Below the pieces are notes generated by a model that was given only the letters and a program-made list of their open reading frames with translations, had not been told where the DNA came from and made no database searches. A stretch of 64,000 bases of DNA from Sphingobacteriales bacterium (GTDB taxonomy: Bacteria; Bacteroidota; Bacteroidia; Chitinophagales; JADIYW01). Location: contig JADKIQ010000019.1 in assembly GCA_016721245.1 (NCBI GenBank), forward strand, positions 62,001 through 126,000. The letters run 5' to 3'. Numbering within the stretch: the stretch's first letter is position 1; each line of letters starts with the position of its first letter. Below, one piece after another: positions 6,782 through 16,081 of this stretch. Made by a program: the position numbers and the translations under genes.

Positions 6782-7753
6782 TTAATTATTTTTGAAGTGC
6801 TGCTCGCGCTCAGCGTCTTTATCAAATGCTTTAATGATATCTTTTACTAAGCGGTGACGCACCACATCTTCTGCAGAAAGATGCACCATACCGATGCCTT
6901 CAATACCGTCTAAAATCTGCATGGTTTTCTTCAAACCGGATTGCTGGTTTTTAGGTAAATCTATCTGCGTCATATCACCGGTGATGATACACTGCGCCGA
7001 TGGTCCGATACGGGTTAAAAACATTTTTAACTGTAAGGTGGTAGCATTCTGTGCTTCATCCAGAATCATAAAAGCATTATCCAGCGTACGACCGCGCATA
7101 TAAGCAAGCGGCGCTACTTCAATAACACGGTTTTGCATGTAGTAAGCCAGTTTATCCGGCGGAATCATATCATCCAGTGCATCGTACAACGGACGTAAAT
7201 ACGGATCTATTTTTTCTTTTAAATCACCGGGCAAAAATCCAAGATTTTCACCGGCTTCCACAGCAGGTCTGGTCAGTATGATTTTCTTTACTGATTTATT
7301 TTTCAGTGCTCGAACGGCTAAGGCCACAGCAGTATAGGTTTTTCCGGTTCCGGCAGGTCCGATAGCAAATAAGATGTCGTTGTTTTCCGAAGAATCCACG
7401 AGCTTTTGCTGGTTTTCGGTTCGGGCCCGAACCAAGGTGCCATTGTTGCCGTACACCAGTACATTATCCTGAAACTGCGGGAAGTTGGTTTCATACGGAT
7501 TTCTGCCATGCAGGATTTCCTCGATGTGCTGATCGGAGATTTTTCCGTAGCGTTCGAGGTATTCCACGAGCTGGTGTACTTTTTCGCTGAAAACATCGAG
7601 GTCTTCCTGTGAGCCGGCAACTATTATTTTATTGCCTCTAGCGCTGATGTTAAGCTTGTTAAATTCTTTTTTCAGAATTTTAAGCTTGTTGTTGTTGAAA
7701 CCGAAGAACTCTACCGGATCGACAGTTTCTAATTTAATAGTTAGTTCGCTCAA
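6782..7753 (-). CDS. phoH: PhoH-family ATPase
   Basis: A 323-residue PhoH-like protein, cytoplasmic, with a P-loop ATPase related to superfamily I helicases and linked to RNA/ribosome metabolism (often next to ybeY elsewhere). Walker A GPAGTGKT is at residues 132-139 and Walker B LDEAQNAT at 231-238; motifs TRPAVEAGENLGFLPGDL and ITGDMTQIDLP are in the usual order. An N-terminal KH-like segment (about 1-75) precedes the ATPase core. Length and order match the short PhoH/YbeZ type. It is monocistronic here, with its own terminator, divergent from the SAM-hydrolase gene at 7853. Confidence 0.95.
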   Translation of the reverse strand: MSELTIKLETVDPVEFFGFNNNKLKILKKEFNKLNISARGNKIIVAGSQEDLDVFSEKVHQLVEYLERYGKISDQHIEEILHGRNPYETNFPQFQDNVLVYGNNGTLVRARTENQQKLVDSSENNDILFAIGPAGTGKTYTAVALAVRALKNKSVKKIILTRPAVEAGENLGFLPGDLKEKIDPYLRPLYDALDDMIPPDKLAYYMQNRVIEVAPLAYMRGRTLDNAFMILDEAQNATTLQLKMFLTRIGPSAQCIITGDMTQIDLPKNQQSGLKKTMQILDGIEGIGMVHLSAEDVVRHRLVKDIIKAFDKDAEREQHFKNN

Positions 7754-7852
7754 TTATTTTCTTATTTTTGTTTTCGAATACAAAGAATATTTTTTCACTT
7801 CCTTTGTATTGCTGAATTTTGATATCAATTTGAAAATAGCATAAAATTTTAA

Positions 7853-8620
7853 ATGGCAGTAATAACGTTATTAACAGACTTTGGAGATAAAGACTACTAT
7901 GTGGGCTTATTTAAAGGCGATTTATACGCTTCCAGCCCCTCTGCCAAGATTGTGGATATCTCACATTCCATACCGCCGTACGATATTGTTACCGGCGCTT
8001 TTTTCCTGAAAAATGTATACGCACACTACCCGAAAGGCACGATTCACATCGCCAGAGTGTATGAACAGGGCCTGGGAAAACAAAAATTACTGGCCGCAAA
8101 GTACCAGAATTACTACTTTATTGCTCCGGATAATGGTTTTCTGACCTTGGTATTTGATGAAAAACCGGATTTGATTGTAGAGATTGATATGAAGCAGGCA
8201 AAACTGAATACGCTGGAAGAGTATTACTGCCGTGTGGTGAAAGAAATTACGTTTAATAATAACATCGGTTCTATCGGTATTGCCACTTCCGATTATGTGG
8301 AAAAAAGAGCCATGATGCCGGTGCTGCAGGAAGATAAAATTATTGGTAATGTCATTTATGTAGATAATTTTGGCAATGCAATTACCAATATACATGTGGA
8401 TGAAATCAAAAGATTTGATAAGAACAAACAGATGCGTATCAATTACCGAAAATATGATTTTATCGATCGGATTGTAGAAAATTATACAGATGTTCCGCAA
8501 ACATATAGTTTAGCGAGATTTAATTCGCTGGGGTATCTTGAATTATGTATTAACTGCGGTAATGCCGCAGATTTGTTAGGTTTAACAAAAGGCGATGCCG
8601 TGCAAATATTATTTGAATGA
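7853..8620 (+). CDS. SAM hydroxide adenosyltransferase (DUF62 family)
   Basis: A 255-residue S-adenosyl-L-methionine hydrolase of the DUF62/chlorinase-fluorinase superfamily, which converts SAM and water to adenosine and methionine. The N-terminal ITLLTDFGDKDYYVGLFKG carries the conserved aspartates, followed by VDISHSIPPYDIVTGAFFLKN and APDNGFLTLVF. The C-terminal barrel contains YVDNFGNAITNI, the SAM-contacting segment. There is no halogenase-specific loop that I can identify, so hydrolase is the likely role. The stop codon overlaps the next start (ATGA), so the ABM-domain gene is translationally coupled. Confidence 0.9.
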   Translation: MAVITLLTDFGDKDYYVGLFKGDLYASSPSAKIVDISHSIPPYDIVTGAFFLKNVYAHYPKGTIHIARVYEQGLGKQKLLAAKYQNYYFIAPDNGFLTLVFDEKPDLIVEIDMKQAKLNTLEEYYCRVVKEITFNNNIGSIGIATSDYVEKRAMMPVLQEDKIIGNVIYVDNFGNAITNIHVDEIKRFDKNKQMRINYRKYDFIDRIVENYTDVPQTYSLARFNSLGYLELCINCGNAADLLGLTKGDAVQILFE

Positions 8621-8913
8621 TTATCAGAATAGTAAAACTGACGATGCGGGAAGAAGAAGTGGAAACGTTTAAAGCGTACTTCGCTACCGTGTGTGACACC
8701 ATACGCCATCAGGAAGGCTGTAATTTACTGCAGGCCTGGCAGGATATCAATAATCCGTCCATTTTTTTTACCTATAGTTTGTGGGACAGTGAAGTCTATC
8801 TCGATAAATACCGGGATTCTGCTTTCTTTTTGCAGTTCTGGAAAACGGTAAAACAATGGTTCGGTGCCAAAGCAGAAGTGTGGAGTTTTGATAAAATAGT
8901 GGATTTGCCTTAA
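8617..8913 (+). CDS. Antibiotic-biosynthesis-monooxygenase (ABM) domain protein
   Basis: A 98-residue single ABM domain (dimeric ferredoxin-like fold). It has MIIRIVKLTMREEEVETFKAYF, then HQEGCNLLQAWQDINNP, FFTYSLWDSEVYLDKYRDSAFF and the final strand EVWSFDKIVDL, all standard for the family. Members include quinol monooxygenases and haem-degrading enzymes, but most are uncharacterised. It overlaps the upstream SAM hydrolase gene by 4 bases and precedes aroB by 26 bases, suggesting a three-gene transcript. Confidence 0.88.
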   Translation: MIIRIVKLTMREEEVETFKAYFATVCDTIRHQEGCNLLQAWQDINNPSIFFTYSLWDSEVYLDKYRDSAFFLQFWKTVKQWFGAKAEVWSFDKIVDLP

Positions 8914-8939
8914 ATAGTAATTAGTATTGATTAGTTAGC

Positions 8940-9992
8940 ATGAATAAGATTTCCTTAAACGATTATGAAATAATTTTTGATGATTCCCTGGAATCGGTAA
9001 AGGATTTTATGTCTGCGGCTAATTATTCTTCCGTTTTTGTTTTAGTGGATGAAAATACAAAGCTGCATTGTTTACCTGTTTTAGATAAAGTCATTTCCTC
9101 ATATACTGTAATTGAAACAAAAAGCGGAGAAACAAATAAAAATCTTAGTACCTGTGAAAGTATCTGGCAGCAGTTGATAGAAAATAATGCTGACAGAAAA
9201 ACACTGTTCGTAAATCTCGGTGGCGGCGTAATAGGAGATATGGGTGGCTTTGCGGCAAGTTGCTACAAACGCGGTGTTGATTTTATCAATATTCCTACAA
9301 CTTTGTTATCGCAGGTGGATTCTTCCATTGGCGGCAAATTAGGTATCGATTTTAAATATGGTAAAAATTTAATCGGCTTATTCCGGAATCCGGAAGCGGT
9401 TTTTATATCTCCGGTGTTTTTTAAAACATTACCGCAACGCCAGTTTATTAACGGATGGGCGGAGATTTTCAAACATGGGTTGATTCAGGATCAGGATCAG
9501 TGGCAGCAATACAAAGAAATAGATGTGCTGCATACAGACATGAATGATATCGTCTTTCATTCTTTACAAATAAAAAAAGCAGTAGTAGAGGCAGACCCTT
9601 TTGAAAAAGGATTGCGCAAGATTTTAAATTTCGGGCATACCATCGGGCATGCCATTGAGGCTTACTCTCTGGAAAATGAAAAGGATAGTTTGCTGCACGG
9701 AGAAGCCATCGCCATCGGTATGATTTGTGAAGCTTATCTTTCTGTAAAAAAATCAGGACTGACAGAAAGCGAACTGGAAGAAATTAAAACAGTGTTGCTG
9801 AAGCATTTTCCTAAACATGATATCACTGCCTTTGATACGGAAAAGTTGCTGTCCATTATGAGCATTGATAAGAAAAATGAAGGCGATACAATTCTTGCTG
9901 CTTTGCTGCCTGAAATCGGGAGATGCGAGTATGATATAGTGCTCACTAAAGAAGATGTAAAAGAAAGTCTTACTTTCTATGCTTCTTTATAA
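8940..9992 (+). CDS. aroB: 3-dehydroquinate synthase
   Basis: Second enzyme of the shikimate pathway: converts DAHP to 3-dehydroquinate using NAD and a divalent metal. The 350-residue protein shows the NAD site NLGGGVIGDMGGFAAS (about 96-111), the substrate region IPTTLLSQVDSSIGGKLGID, the lysine-containing KYGKNLIGLF, and the metal histidines in FGHTIGHAIE and LLHGEAIAIGM. Length fits the family. The start follows 26 bases after the ABM gene. Confidence 0.97.
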   Translation: MNKISLNDYEIIFDDSLESVKDFMSAANYSSVFVLVDENTKLHCLPVLDKVISSYTVIETKSGETNKNLSTCESIWQQLIENNADRKTLFVNLGGGVIGDMGGFAASCYKRGVDFINIPTTLLSQVDSSIGGKLGIDFKYGKNLIGLFRNPEAVFISPVFFKTLPQRQFINGWAEIFKHGLIQDQDQWQQYKEIDVLHTDMNDIVFHSLQIKKAVVEADPFEKGLRKILNFGHTIGHAIEAYSLENEKDSLLHGEAIAIGMICEAYLSVKKSGLTESELEEIKTVLLKHFPKHDITAFDTEKLLSIMSIDKKNEGDTILAALLPEIGRCEYDIVLTKEDVKESLTFYASL

Positions 9993-10005
9993 TTAATTAC
10001 AAAAT

Positions 10006-11112
10006 TTATTTTTTTATCCTTTTTAATTCCTGCCATTTCTGCTCGTTCATACTTTCATCCAGGTTTGGATTGTAGCCCTGCTGTTTAGTACCGATGTACT
10101 CTCCGTCGTTATTCATCCAGTATTGATTGGCACCTTCCTGCACTTTATAGTTTTTGCCGGTTTCAGTATTTTGTACATTCGTGCGTTCATAAATACCATC
10201 TATGGTTCTTTCCTGTTGTCTGTCGCTGGCCGCATCATTCGCCTTCCAGTTACTCATAATCGCATCGTTGATGGCATTTGATTTATTGATGTGTGCAATT
10301 TGTCCGGCTTCAAAAGCAGCCTGATTTGCCGCCATTTTTTTGTTGAATGCTGCCCAGCTTTGCCCGCAACGTTGCGCTTCTTCTTTGTTATATGCCATAA
10401 TCGGTTCGATATTATATCTCGTGTTTGCCAGAGCGAAAATATATTGTTTTTTAGCTGCTTCAAAATACGCCGGTTCGGCATCTAAACCGGAAGACATATA
10501 ATACCAGGTCTGCATAGTTTGCGAAGTGCTAGCATTAACGTGTATGATTAAAAAATAAGGATTGCCATTGCTGTATTTCCATTCCGTGCCGTAAGCTTTT
10601 ACGTCGGAAGTGCTTGGTAGAGCTTTAAATAATTGGTCACTATACCATTTATCCATTTTTGATACTTCGGGCAACTCATAAGATTTTATATAGGTTAATC
10701 CATTTTTTGCACCTACCGGCACAAAATCCTGTTGTATCAATGTTTCAATATCCGGTAATGAGCGCTGTTGGGTCTGAGAATAGGCATATTGTAAATTCTG
10801 GTTGTAATTCATCATAAAAGAACGAAGTGCAAAATCAGTTACCTTAACACCGTGTGGACCGGTGATACCGCCTTTCACAAATTTCCAGCCGGCAGGCATT
10901 GGCATGATGGCAGCCACACCGCCTTTTCCGTCACCAATCTCATTCATCACCAGTTTTTCCCAGTATCCGTTAGGTTTTGCTCCGGACGTTTTGGATTCAG
11001 ACGAACCTGTCGGATTTTCAGATGCATTGTTGTTTCCGGATTTTTTGGCGTCACTGTTTTGGCAACTTGCAATGCTTAATGAAAGCAACAGAAGTACATA
11101 GTATTTACGCAT
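10006..11112 (-). CDS. Hypothetical lipoprotein
   Basis: A 368-residue predicted outer-membrane lipoprotein: MRKYYVLLLLSLSIASC is a clear signal peptide with lipobox (IASC), followed by a low-complexity Ser/Asn/Gly/Lys linker to about residue 50. The mature part has many aromatic and polar residues, including a repeated QxxNxxYxYSQTQQR-type segment and a C-terminal stretch ending ELKRIKK. It contains AYNKEEAQRCGQSWAAFNKK and KNYKVQEGANQYWMNNDGEYIGT, resembling the DUF-type lipoproteins common in Chitinophagia. No catalytic motif seen. Convergent with aroB. Function unknown. Confidence 0.75.
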   Translation of the reverse strand: MRKYYVLLLLSLSIASCQNSDAKKSGNNNASENPTGSSESKTSGAKPNGYWEKLVMNEIGDGKGGVAAIMPMPAGWKFVKGGITGPHGVKVTDFALRSFMMNYNQNLQYAYSQTQQRSLPDIETLIQQDFVPVGAKNGLTYIKSYELPEVSKMDKWYSDQLFKALPSTSDVKAYGTEWKYSNGNPYFLIIHVNASTSQTMQTWYYMSSGLDAEPAYFEAAKKQYIFALANTRYNIEPIMAYNKEEAQRCGQSWAAFNKKMAANQAAFEAGQIAHINKSNAINDAIMSNWKANDAASDRQQERTIDGIYERTNVQNTETGKNYKVQEGANQYWMNNDGEYIGTKQQGYNPNLDESMNEQKWQELKRIKK

Positions 11113-11236
11113 AGCTATATGGTTTGATATCTAAGTTAATAATTATTTTTTTCTATAGCAAATGAGGATGCAATCTATTTGAAATATTATGCGTTTAAAT
11201 TTTGATAAAATCTTATCTTGCACAAAAAAAATAGCT

Positions 11237-11728
11237 ATGGCAACTGTAACATTAAAAGGCAACGAAATTCATACAAACGGGAGCTTACCCGCAGTAGGCG
11301 ATTCACTGGCAAACTTTAGTCTCGTGGCTTCTAACCTGTCAGAAAAATCTCTCGGAGATTTTGCAGGAAAAAGATTGGTTTTAAACATCTTCCCGAGTAT
11401 TGATACCGGCACCTGCGCGGCATCGGTACGTCATTTTAACTTGGATGCATCTAAACTGGAAAATACAACGGTTTTGTGTATTTCTAAGGATTTACCTTTT
11501 GCATTAAACCGTTTTTGCGGTGCGGAAGGAATTTCAAACGTAGAAACTTTATCTGCATTCAGAAGCAATGCATTTGATGACATTACATTTATCGACGGGC
11601 CGTTAAAAGGTTTGTTGAGCAGAAGTGTTATTGTTGCAGATGAAAACGGAAAAGTAATTTATATAGAGCAGGTAGCGGAAACTGTAAATGAACCAAATTA
11701 TGAAGCGGCGTTAACAGCGCTGAAATAG
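11237..11728 (+). CDS. tpx: Thiol peroxidase (atypical 2-Cys peroxiredoxin)
   Basis: Reduces hydrogen and alkyl peroxides with thioredoxin as electron donor. The 163-residue form from the ATG at 11237 begins MATVTLKGNEIHTNG as in E. coli Tpx; a longer in-frame start at 11189 adds a segment with no family match. The peroxidatic cysteine is in SIDTGTCAASVRHFN (Cys60) and the resolving cysteine in RFCGAEG (Cys94), the spacing diagnostic of Tpx. It ends at a strong terminator shared with the convergent pirin gene. Confidence 0.95.
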   Translation: MATVTLKGNEIHTNGSLPAVGDSLANFSLVASNLSEKSLGDFAGKRLVLNIFPSIDTGTCAASVRHFNLDASKLENTTVLCISKDLPFALNRFCGAEGISNVETLSAFRSNAFDDITFIDGPLKGLLSRSVIVADENGKVIYIEQVAETVNEPNYEAALTALK

Positions 11729-11750
11729 TCAATTCAACTAAATAAAAAAA

Positions 11751-11780
11751 AGCACACGGATTTTTCGTGTGCTTTTTTTA
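11751..11780 (+). terminator. Bidirectional terminator between tpx and the pirin gene
   Basis: AGCACACG-GATTTTT-CGTGTGCT stem (11751-11758 with 11766-11773), T-run on the plus side and A-run on the minus side, so it serves both convergent genes. Confidence 0.85.
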
Positions 11781-12623
11781 TTCTATCAGCACGCCCATTT
11801 TGCCTATCTGGTAATCACGGTAGGCTTCCAGTATTTCCGTTTCAGAGTTCATGACAAACGGACCTTGGGCAATTATTTTTTCACCAATTGGTTCCCCGCT
11901 CATCAAAAGGCATCTGGTGTCTTCCATAAATTCTATGGTAATATTCTCACCATCCGTTTTAAACTGAATAAAGTTTTTACCGGTGATTTCCCGTTCATTT
12001 ATTTTGACAACACCATCCAGTAAATACAAAAATACATTGTGTGTAGCCGGAAGCGGGATGGTAATTTTGCCCTCTTGTTTACCGAATATTGTAAATGAAT
12101 TGATAGGAGATAAAGTCGGAATCGGTCCTTTGATATCATGCAAATTTCCTGAAATAATATTAATGGTAACAGTATTGTCATCATTCGTATAAACAGGTGT
12201 ATCTTCCTTTTTCAGCGGAAAATAAAATGGCTGGTCCTTCTTGTTTTTTGCCGGTGAATTAATCCACATCTGAATGATTTCCATTTCGTAGGCCAGCGGT
12301 CGTTCGCTGTGTACAATGCCCATGCCGGCATGCATCCATTGCGTGCCGCCTTCATGCACTTTCTCATTATTGCCTCTGCTGTCCCGGTGATGACTGCCGC
12401 CTTTAAATACAAAGGTAACCGGTGCAAAACCACGATGCGGATGCGGACCCACACCCGTTTGATGCAGTGGGATATTTTCATCAAAAAAGGTATGTGCATG
12501 ATGCAGCAAAACAAAGGGATCAAAATAATCCAGTTCTGCGGATGGCATCGGCTGCCGCACTTTTAAGTCGCCCATGTTGTATAGGCGTGCCGGAATTACC
12601 TGATGAATACTTCTGTTTGCCAT
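11778..12623 (-). CDS. Pirin-family protein
   Basis: A 281-residue bicupin of the pirin family. The metal-binding N-terminal cupin is intact: HTGVGPHPHRGFAPVTFVFKG supplies two histidines, HRDSRGN follows, and the third histidine and glutamate lie in QWMHAGMGIVHSE. The C-terminal cupin runs from about 165 to 281. Some pirins have quercetinase activity, others act as transcriptional cofactors; most bacterial ones are uncharacterised. It starts 40 bp downstream of the SDR gene and is probably co-transcribed with it. Confidence 0.92.
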   Translation of the reverse strand: MANRSIHQVIPARLYNMGDLKVRQPMPSAELDYFDPFVLLHHAHTFFDENIPLHQTGVGPHPHRGFAPVTFVFKGGSHHRDSRGNNEKVHEGGTQWMHAGMGIVHSERPLAYEMEIIQMWINSPAKNKKDQPFYFPLKKEDTPVYTNDDNTVTINIISGNLHDIKGPIPTLSPINSFTIFGKQEGKITIPLPATHNVFLYLLDGVVKINEREITGKNFIQFKTDGENITIEFMEDTRCLLMSGEPIGEKIIAQGPFVMNSETEILEAYRDYQIGKMGVLIE

Positions 12624-12663
12624 TGTAAAAAATTAGTAATTATGAATTGTAATGCGGAAAATG

Positions 12664-13347
12664 TCAGATATCGCCTAATTGCGGACGAATTACTATATCT
12701 TCCACAACAGAAAATTTGCTGAGTTGAGTAATTGCATAAACTAATTCCGCTACATCTTCCGCTTTGCTGAATCTGCTTTCCGGTAAATCTGTTCCCTGCC
12801 AGGAATCTGTAAGAGTTGCACCTGGTAAAATGGAAGTTACTTTTATATTGTGCGGTTTCAGTTCTTCTCTCAATGTTTTAGAAAAACCCAGCAAAGCAAA
12901 TTTTGAAATGGAATAACTGCCGCCGTTTTCATAAGCTTTTACACTTGCAACCGAACACATATTGAAAATATAGCCATCTTTTTGTTCAATAAACTTCGGT
13001 GCTAATTTTTTAGTCAGATAGTAAGCACTGTATAAATTGGTATTTATCGTTTTTTCTAAAATGCCATCTTCTTCCTCCGTTATTTTTCCGGGTAAAAAAA
13101 TACCGGCATTATTGACCAATACATCTATTTTGTCGAATGTTTGGAGAACAAAATCACCGAATCGTTGAATTTCTTCTTTTTGAGACACATCACATGAAAA
13201 AGTAATAATACTAGCATGCTGTTTTTTCAGTTCTGAAAGTTTTTGTTCATCTCTGGAGCAGACGATTACCTGATGGCCGGCAGCGGCAAACTTCTCCGCA
13301 ACAGCTTTTCCGATTCCTCTGCTGGCACCTGTAATTACAATATTCAT
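12664..13347 (-). CDS. Short-chain dehydrogenase/reductase
   Basis: A 227-residue classical SDR. The NAD(P)-binding motif TGASRGIGKAV is at residues 7-17, the NNAG motif at LVNNAGIF, the catalytic serine in FNMCSVAS, and the YxxxK pair in SYSISKFALLG. CSRDEQ after the second strand (Arg) suggests NADPH preference. It is close to sepiapterin-reductase/3-oxoacyl-reductase-like SDRs, but the substrate cannot be told. First gene of a likely two-gene unit with the pirin. Confidence 0.9.
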   Translation of the reverse strand: MNIVITGASRGIGKAVAEKFAAAGHQVIVCSRDEQKLSELKKQHASIITFSCDVSQKEEIQRFGDFVLQTFDKIDVLVNNAGIFLPGKITEEEDGILEKTINTNLYSAYYLTKKLAPKFIEQKDGYIFNMCSVASVKAYENGGSYSISKFALLGFSKTLREELKPHNIKVTSILPGATLTDSWQGTDLPESRFSKAEDVAELVYAITQLSKFSVVEDIVIRPQLGDI

Positions 13348-13497
13348 ATCTGTTTGTCGCTTTTTTAGTTATCAATGCCGGGAAACTGGCTTTGTTAATG
13401 TCATAAAATTATAAATTCTTTTGGCTTTTGGCTTTTACTTTTTACTAATTACTAAAAATAGACTATTTTTACCACTTTTAAAAAAGGGAAAACATTC

Positions 13498-14262
13498 ATG
13501 GCAGAATACATTCATGCTTCCGGAGGTCCGATATTTCACATTGGTAGATACATACTGATGATAAAACGCTGTTTCACAAGACCGGAACGAGCTGCTATGT
13601 ACTGGAAAGAAACCTTGCGTCAGATGTCTAACATCGGTGTAGGTTCGGTGATGATTATCATTCTGATTTCTTTTTTTATCGGTGCAGTATCTGCGGTACA
13701 GTTTGCCTACAACCTGTCTGGTTCAATGGTACCCATGTATTACGTAGGCTATGTGGTAAAAGAATCTCTTATTCTGGAACTGGCACCAACCATCTCCGGT
13801 TTGATTTTAGCCGGTAAAGTAGGCTCTAACCTTTCTTCAGAGCTGGGTACCATGCGCTTAACAGAACAGATAGATGCTTTGGAAATAATGGGCGTAAATA
13901 CCATTTCTTACCTGATTGGTCCCAAGCTGGCAGCAGCTATTACCATGATTCCTATACTGGTAGTCATTTCTGCAATAACCGGTATTTTTGGCGGTTTAGT
14001 AGCAGGTGATTTAACAGGATATGTTTCCAGCGTTGATTTTACACAAGGTATATTAATGAATTTTGTGGCGAAGAATATTTACATCATGCTGACCAAAGCA
14101 GCTGTTTTCGGGTTTTTGCTGACCTCTATTTCCTGCTACCAGGGCTTTTATGCCTACGGTAGTTCTATCGAAATTGGTAAAGCCAGCACTAGAGCAGTGG
14201 TGTTAAGCAGTATTATGGTGTTAATCGCAGATTTCGTTTTAGCCTGGTTGTTGTTAAATTAA
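13498..14262 (+). CDS. mlaE: MlaE-family ABC transporter permease
   Basis: A 254-residue inner-membrane permease of the Mla/MCE lipid-transport system, which moves phospholipids between the membranes. It shows the family layout: an N-terminal amphipathic helix, then five to six membrane segments, with the hallmark LAPTISGLILAGKVGSNLSSELGTMR, followed by EQIDALEIMGVNTISYLIGPK. It is followed after 13 bases by the ATPase gene mlaF. No MCE-domain (MlaD) gene is adjacent, so the substrate-binding partner must lie elsewhere. Confidence 0.94.
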   Translation: MAEYIHASGGPIFHIGRYILMIKRCFTRPERAAMYWKETLRQMSNIGVGSVMIIILISFFIGAVSAVQFAYNLSGSMVPMYYVGYVVKESLILELAPTISGLILAGKVGSNLSSELGTMRLTEQIDALEIMGVNTISYLIGPKLAAAITMIPILVVISAITGIFGGLVAGDLTGYVSSVDFTQGILMNFVAKNIYIMLTKAAVFGFLLTSISCYQGFYAYGSSIEIGKASTRAVVLSSIMVLIADFVLAWLLLN

Positions 14263-14275
14263 AAGATAAAAAAGA

Positions 14276-15058
14276 ATGATTGAAGTAAAAGATGTACGAA
14301 AAGCTTTTGGAACACAGGAAGTGTTGAAAGGGATTTCTGTACTCTTTGAAGCAGGAAAGAATAATTTAATTATCGGAAAGAGTGGTTCGGGAAAAACCGT
14401 TTTGCTTAAATGCATAGTGGGTTTATTAACCCCGACAGACGGGCATATATTTTTTGACGGCAAGGATTATGTGGCGATGGGAATGAACGATAAAAATGAA
14501 ATTCGCCGTGAATTAGGTATGTTGTTTCAGGGTGGAGCCTTATTTGATTCACTTACGGTGGAAGAAAACGTTCGATTTCCGCTCGATATGTTTACCAAAA
14601 TGCCGATGTCTGAAAAGAAAGACAGAGTAAACGAGGTGTTGAAACGCGTAAATCTGGTAAATGCCAATGCGAAATATCCTTCACAACTTTCCGGCGGTAT
14701 GCAAAAGCGTACCGGTATTGCAAGAGCCATCGTGATGAATCCGAAATACCTGTTTTGCGATGAGCCGAATTCCGGTTTAGACCCGCAAACTTCTATTGTG
14801 ATAGATGAATTGATTATGGAAATCACGGAAGAATATCAAATCACCACTATTACCAATACACACGACATGAACAGTGTAATTACCAATGGTGATAAAATTA
14901 TTTTTCTGCATGAAGGTTCCAAGCACTGGGAAGGAGACAAGGTTTCTTTATTTGAATCAGATAACAAAGAACTGATAGATTTTATTTTTGCATCCGATTT
15001 CTTAAAAGAAGCACGTGATGCACGACACGACAGATTAATATCAAAATTATCCAAATAA
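14276..15058 (+). CDS. mlaF: MlaF-family ABC transporter ATP-binding protein
   Basis: A 260-residue ATPase partner of the upstream MlaE permease. Walker A GKSGSGKT, the Q-loop in MLFQGGALFDSLTVEENVRFPL (the GGALFDSLTV form is typical of MlaF), ABC signature LSGGMQKR, Walker B YLFCDEPNSGLDPQ and switch histidine THD are all present. The C-terminal tail (about 215-260) is the usual regulatory extension. sucD starts 2 bases after its stop, so the three genes are likely one transcript. Confidence 0.95.
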   Translation: MIEVKDVRKAFGTQEVLKGISVLFEAGKNNLIIGKSGSGKTVLLKCIVGLLTPTDGHIFFDGKDYVAMGMNDKNEIRRELGMLFQGGALFDSLTVEENVRFPLDMFTKMPMSEKKDRVNEVLKRVNLVNANAKYPSQLSGGMQKRTGIARAIVMNPKYLFCDEPNSGLDPQTSIVIDELIMEITEEYQITTITNTHDMNSVITNGDKIIFLHEGSKHWEGDKVSLFESDNKELIDFIFASDFLKEARDARHDRLISKLSK

Positions 15059-15060
15059 AT

Positions 15061-15933
15061 ATGAGCATTTTAGTAAATAAGAACTCGAAAGTAATCGTAC
15101 AAGGTTTTACAGGAAAAGAAGGAACTTTTCACGCAACACAAATGATAGAATACGGCACCAATGTAGTAGGTGGTGTAACTCCGGGCAAAGAGGGTACAAC
15201 GCATTTAGATAAGCCTGTGTTTAATACCGTTGAAAACGCGGTTAAAGCAACAGGCGCTGATGTAACCATCATTTTTGTTCCCCCGGCTTTTGCAGCAGAC
15301 GCTATCATGGAAGCGGCAGATGCAGGTATTAAACTGATTGTAACCATCACGGAAGGTATTCCGGTGCAGGATATGATTAAAGCAAAAAAATATGTTACAG
15401 ATAAAGGCGTACGAATGATAGGACCAAACTGTCCGGGCATCATCACGGCGGATGAAGCAAAAATTGGTATCATGCCGGGTTTTGTATTCAAAAAAGGAAA
15501 AATTGGTATCGTTTCTAAATCAGGCACATTGACATATGAAGCAGCAGATCAGGTGGTAAAAGCCGGTTTTGGTGTGTCTACAGCAATCGGTATCGGCGGC
15601 GACCCGATTATCGGCACTTCTACCAGAGAAGCGGTGGAAATGTTTATGAACGACGACGACACAGAAGCTATTGTTATGATTGGTGAAATTGGCGGAAGCA
15701 TGGAAACAGATGCGGCACGCTGGATAAAAGATAATTTAAGAAAACCGGTGATTGGTTTCATCGCAGGACAAACAGCACCCAAAGGCAGAAGAATGGGACA
15801 TGCAGGTGCTATCGTTGGCGGTGCAGATGATACAGCGGCAGCTAAAATGAAAATTATGGCAGAATGCGGTATTCATGTCGTAGACTCACCGGCATTTATC
15901 GGTAAAACCGTAGCAGAAGCATTAGCAAAATAA
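15061..15933 (+). CDS. sucD: Succinyl-CoA synthetase, alpha subunit
   Basis: TCA-cycle enzyme making succinate, CoA and ATP/GTP from succinyl-CoA. The 290-residue subunit has the CoA-binding segment QGFTGKEGTFHATQMI (residues 14-29), GPNCPGIITADE, and the phosphohistidine in GRRMGHAGAIVGG. Length is standard. The beta-subunit gene (sucC) is not adjacent, which is common in Bacteroidota. It is tightly linked to mlaEF, with no functional link evident, and ends in a strong terminator. Confidence 0.97.
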   Translation: MSILVNKNSKVIVQGFTGKEGTFHATQMIEYGTNVVGGVTPGKEGTTHLDKPVFNTVENAVKATGADVTIIFVPPAFAADAIMEAADAGIKLIVTITEGIPVQDMIKAKKYVTDKGVRMIGPNCPGIITADEAKIGIMPGFVFKKGKIGIVSKSGTLTYEAADQVVKAGFGVSTAIGIGGDPIIGTSTREAVEMFMNDDDTEAIVMIGEIGGSMETDAARWIKDNLRKPVIGFIAGQTAPKGRRMGHAGAIVGGADDTAAAKMKIMAECGIHVVDSPAFIGKTVAEALAK

Positions 15934-15958
15934 TACACAGAGATAGATGAACAATTGA

Positions 15959-15986
15959 GCAGTTTGAATTTTCAAACTGCTTTTTT
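15959..15986 (+). terminator. sucD terminator
   Basis: GCAGTTTGAA (15959-15968) pairs with TTCAAACTGC (15971-15980), followed by six T. Confidence 0.9.
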
Positions 15987-16081
15987 GTTTTATTAACTTT
16001 GCTACCCAATTTCTTTACGTTATTTTGTGCAGAGAATTTATAAAATAAGTTGTTTTATTCTGAATAAGGGTAAATATTAAA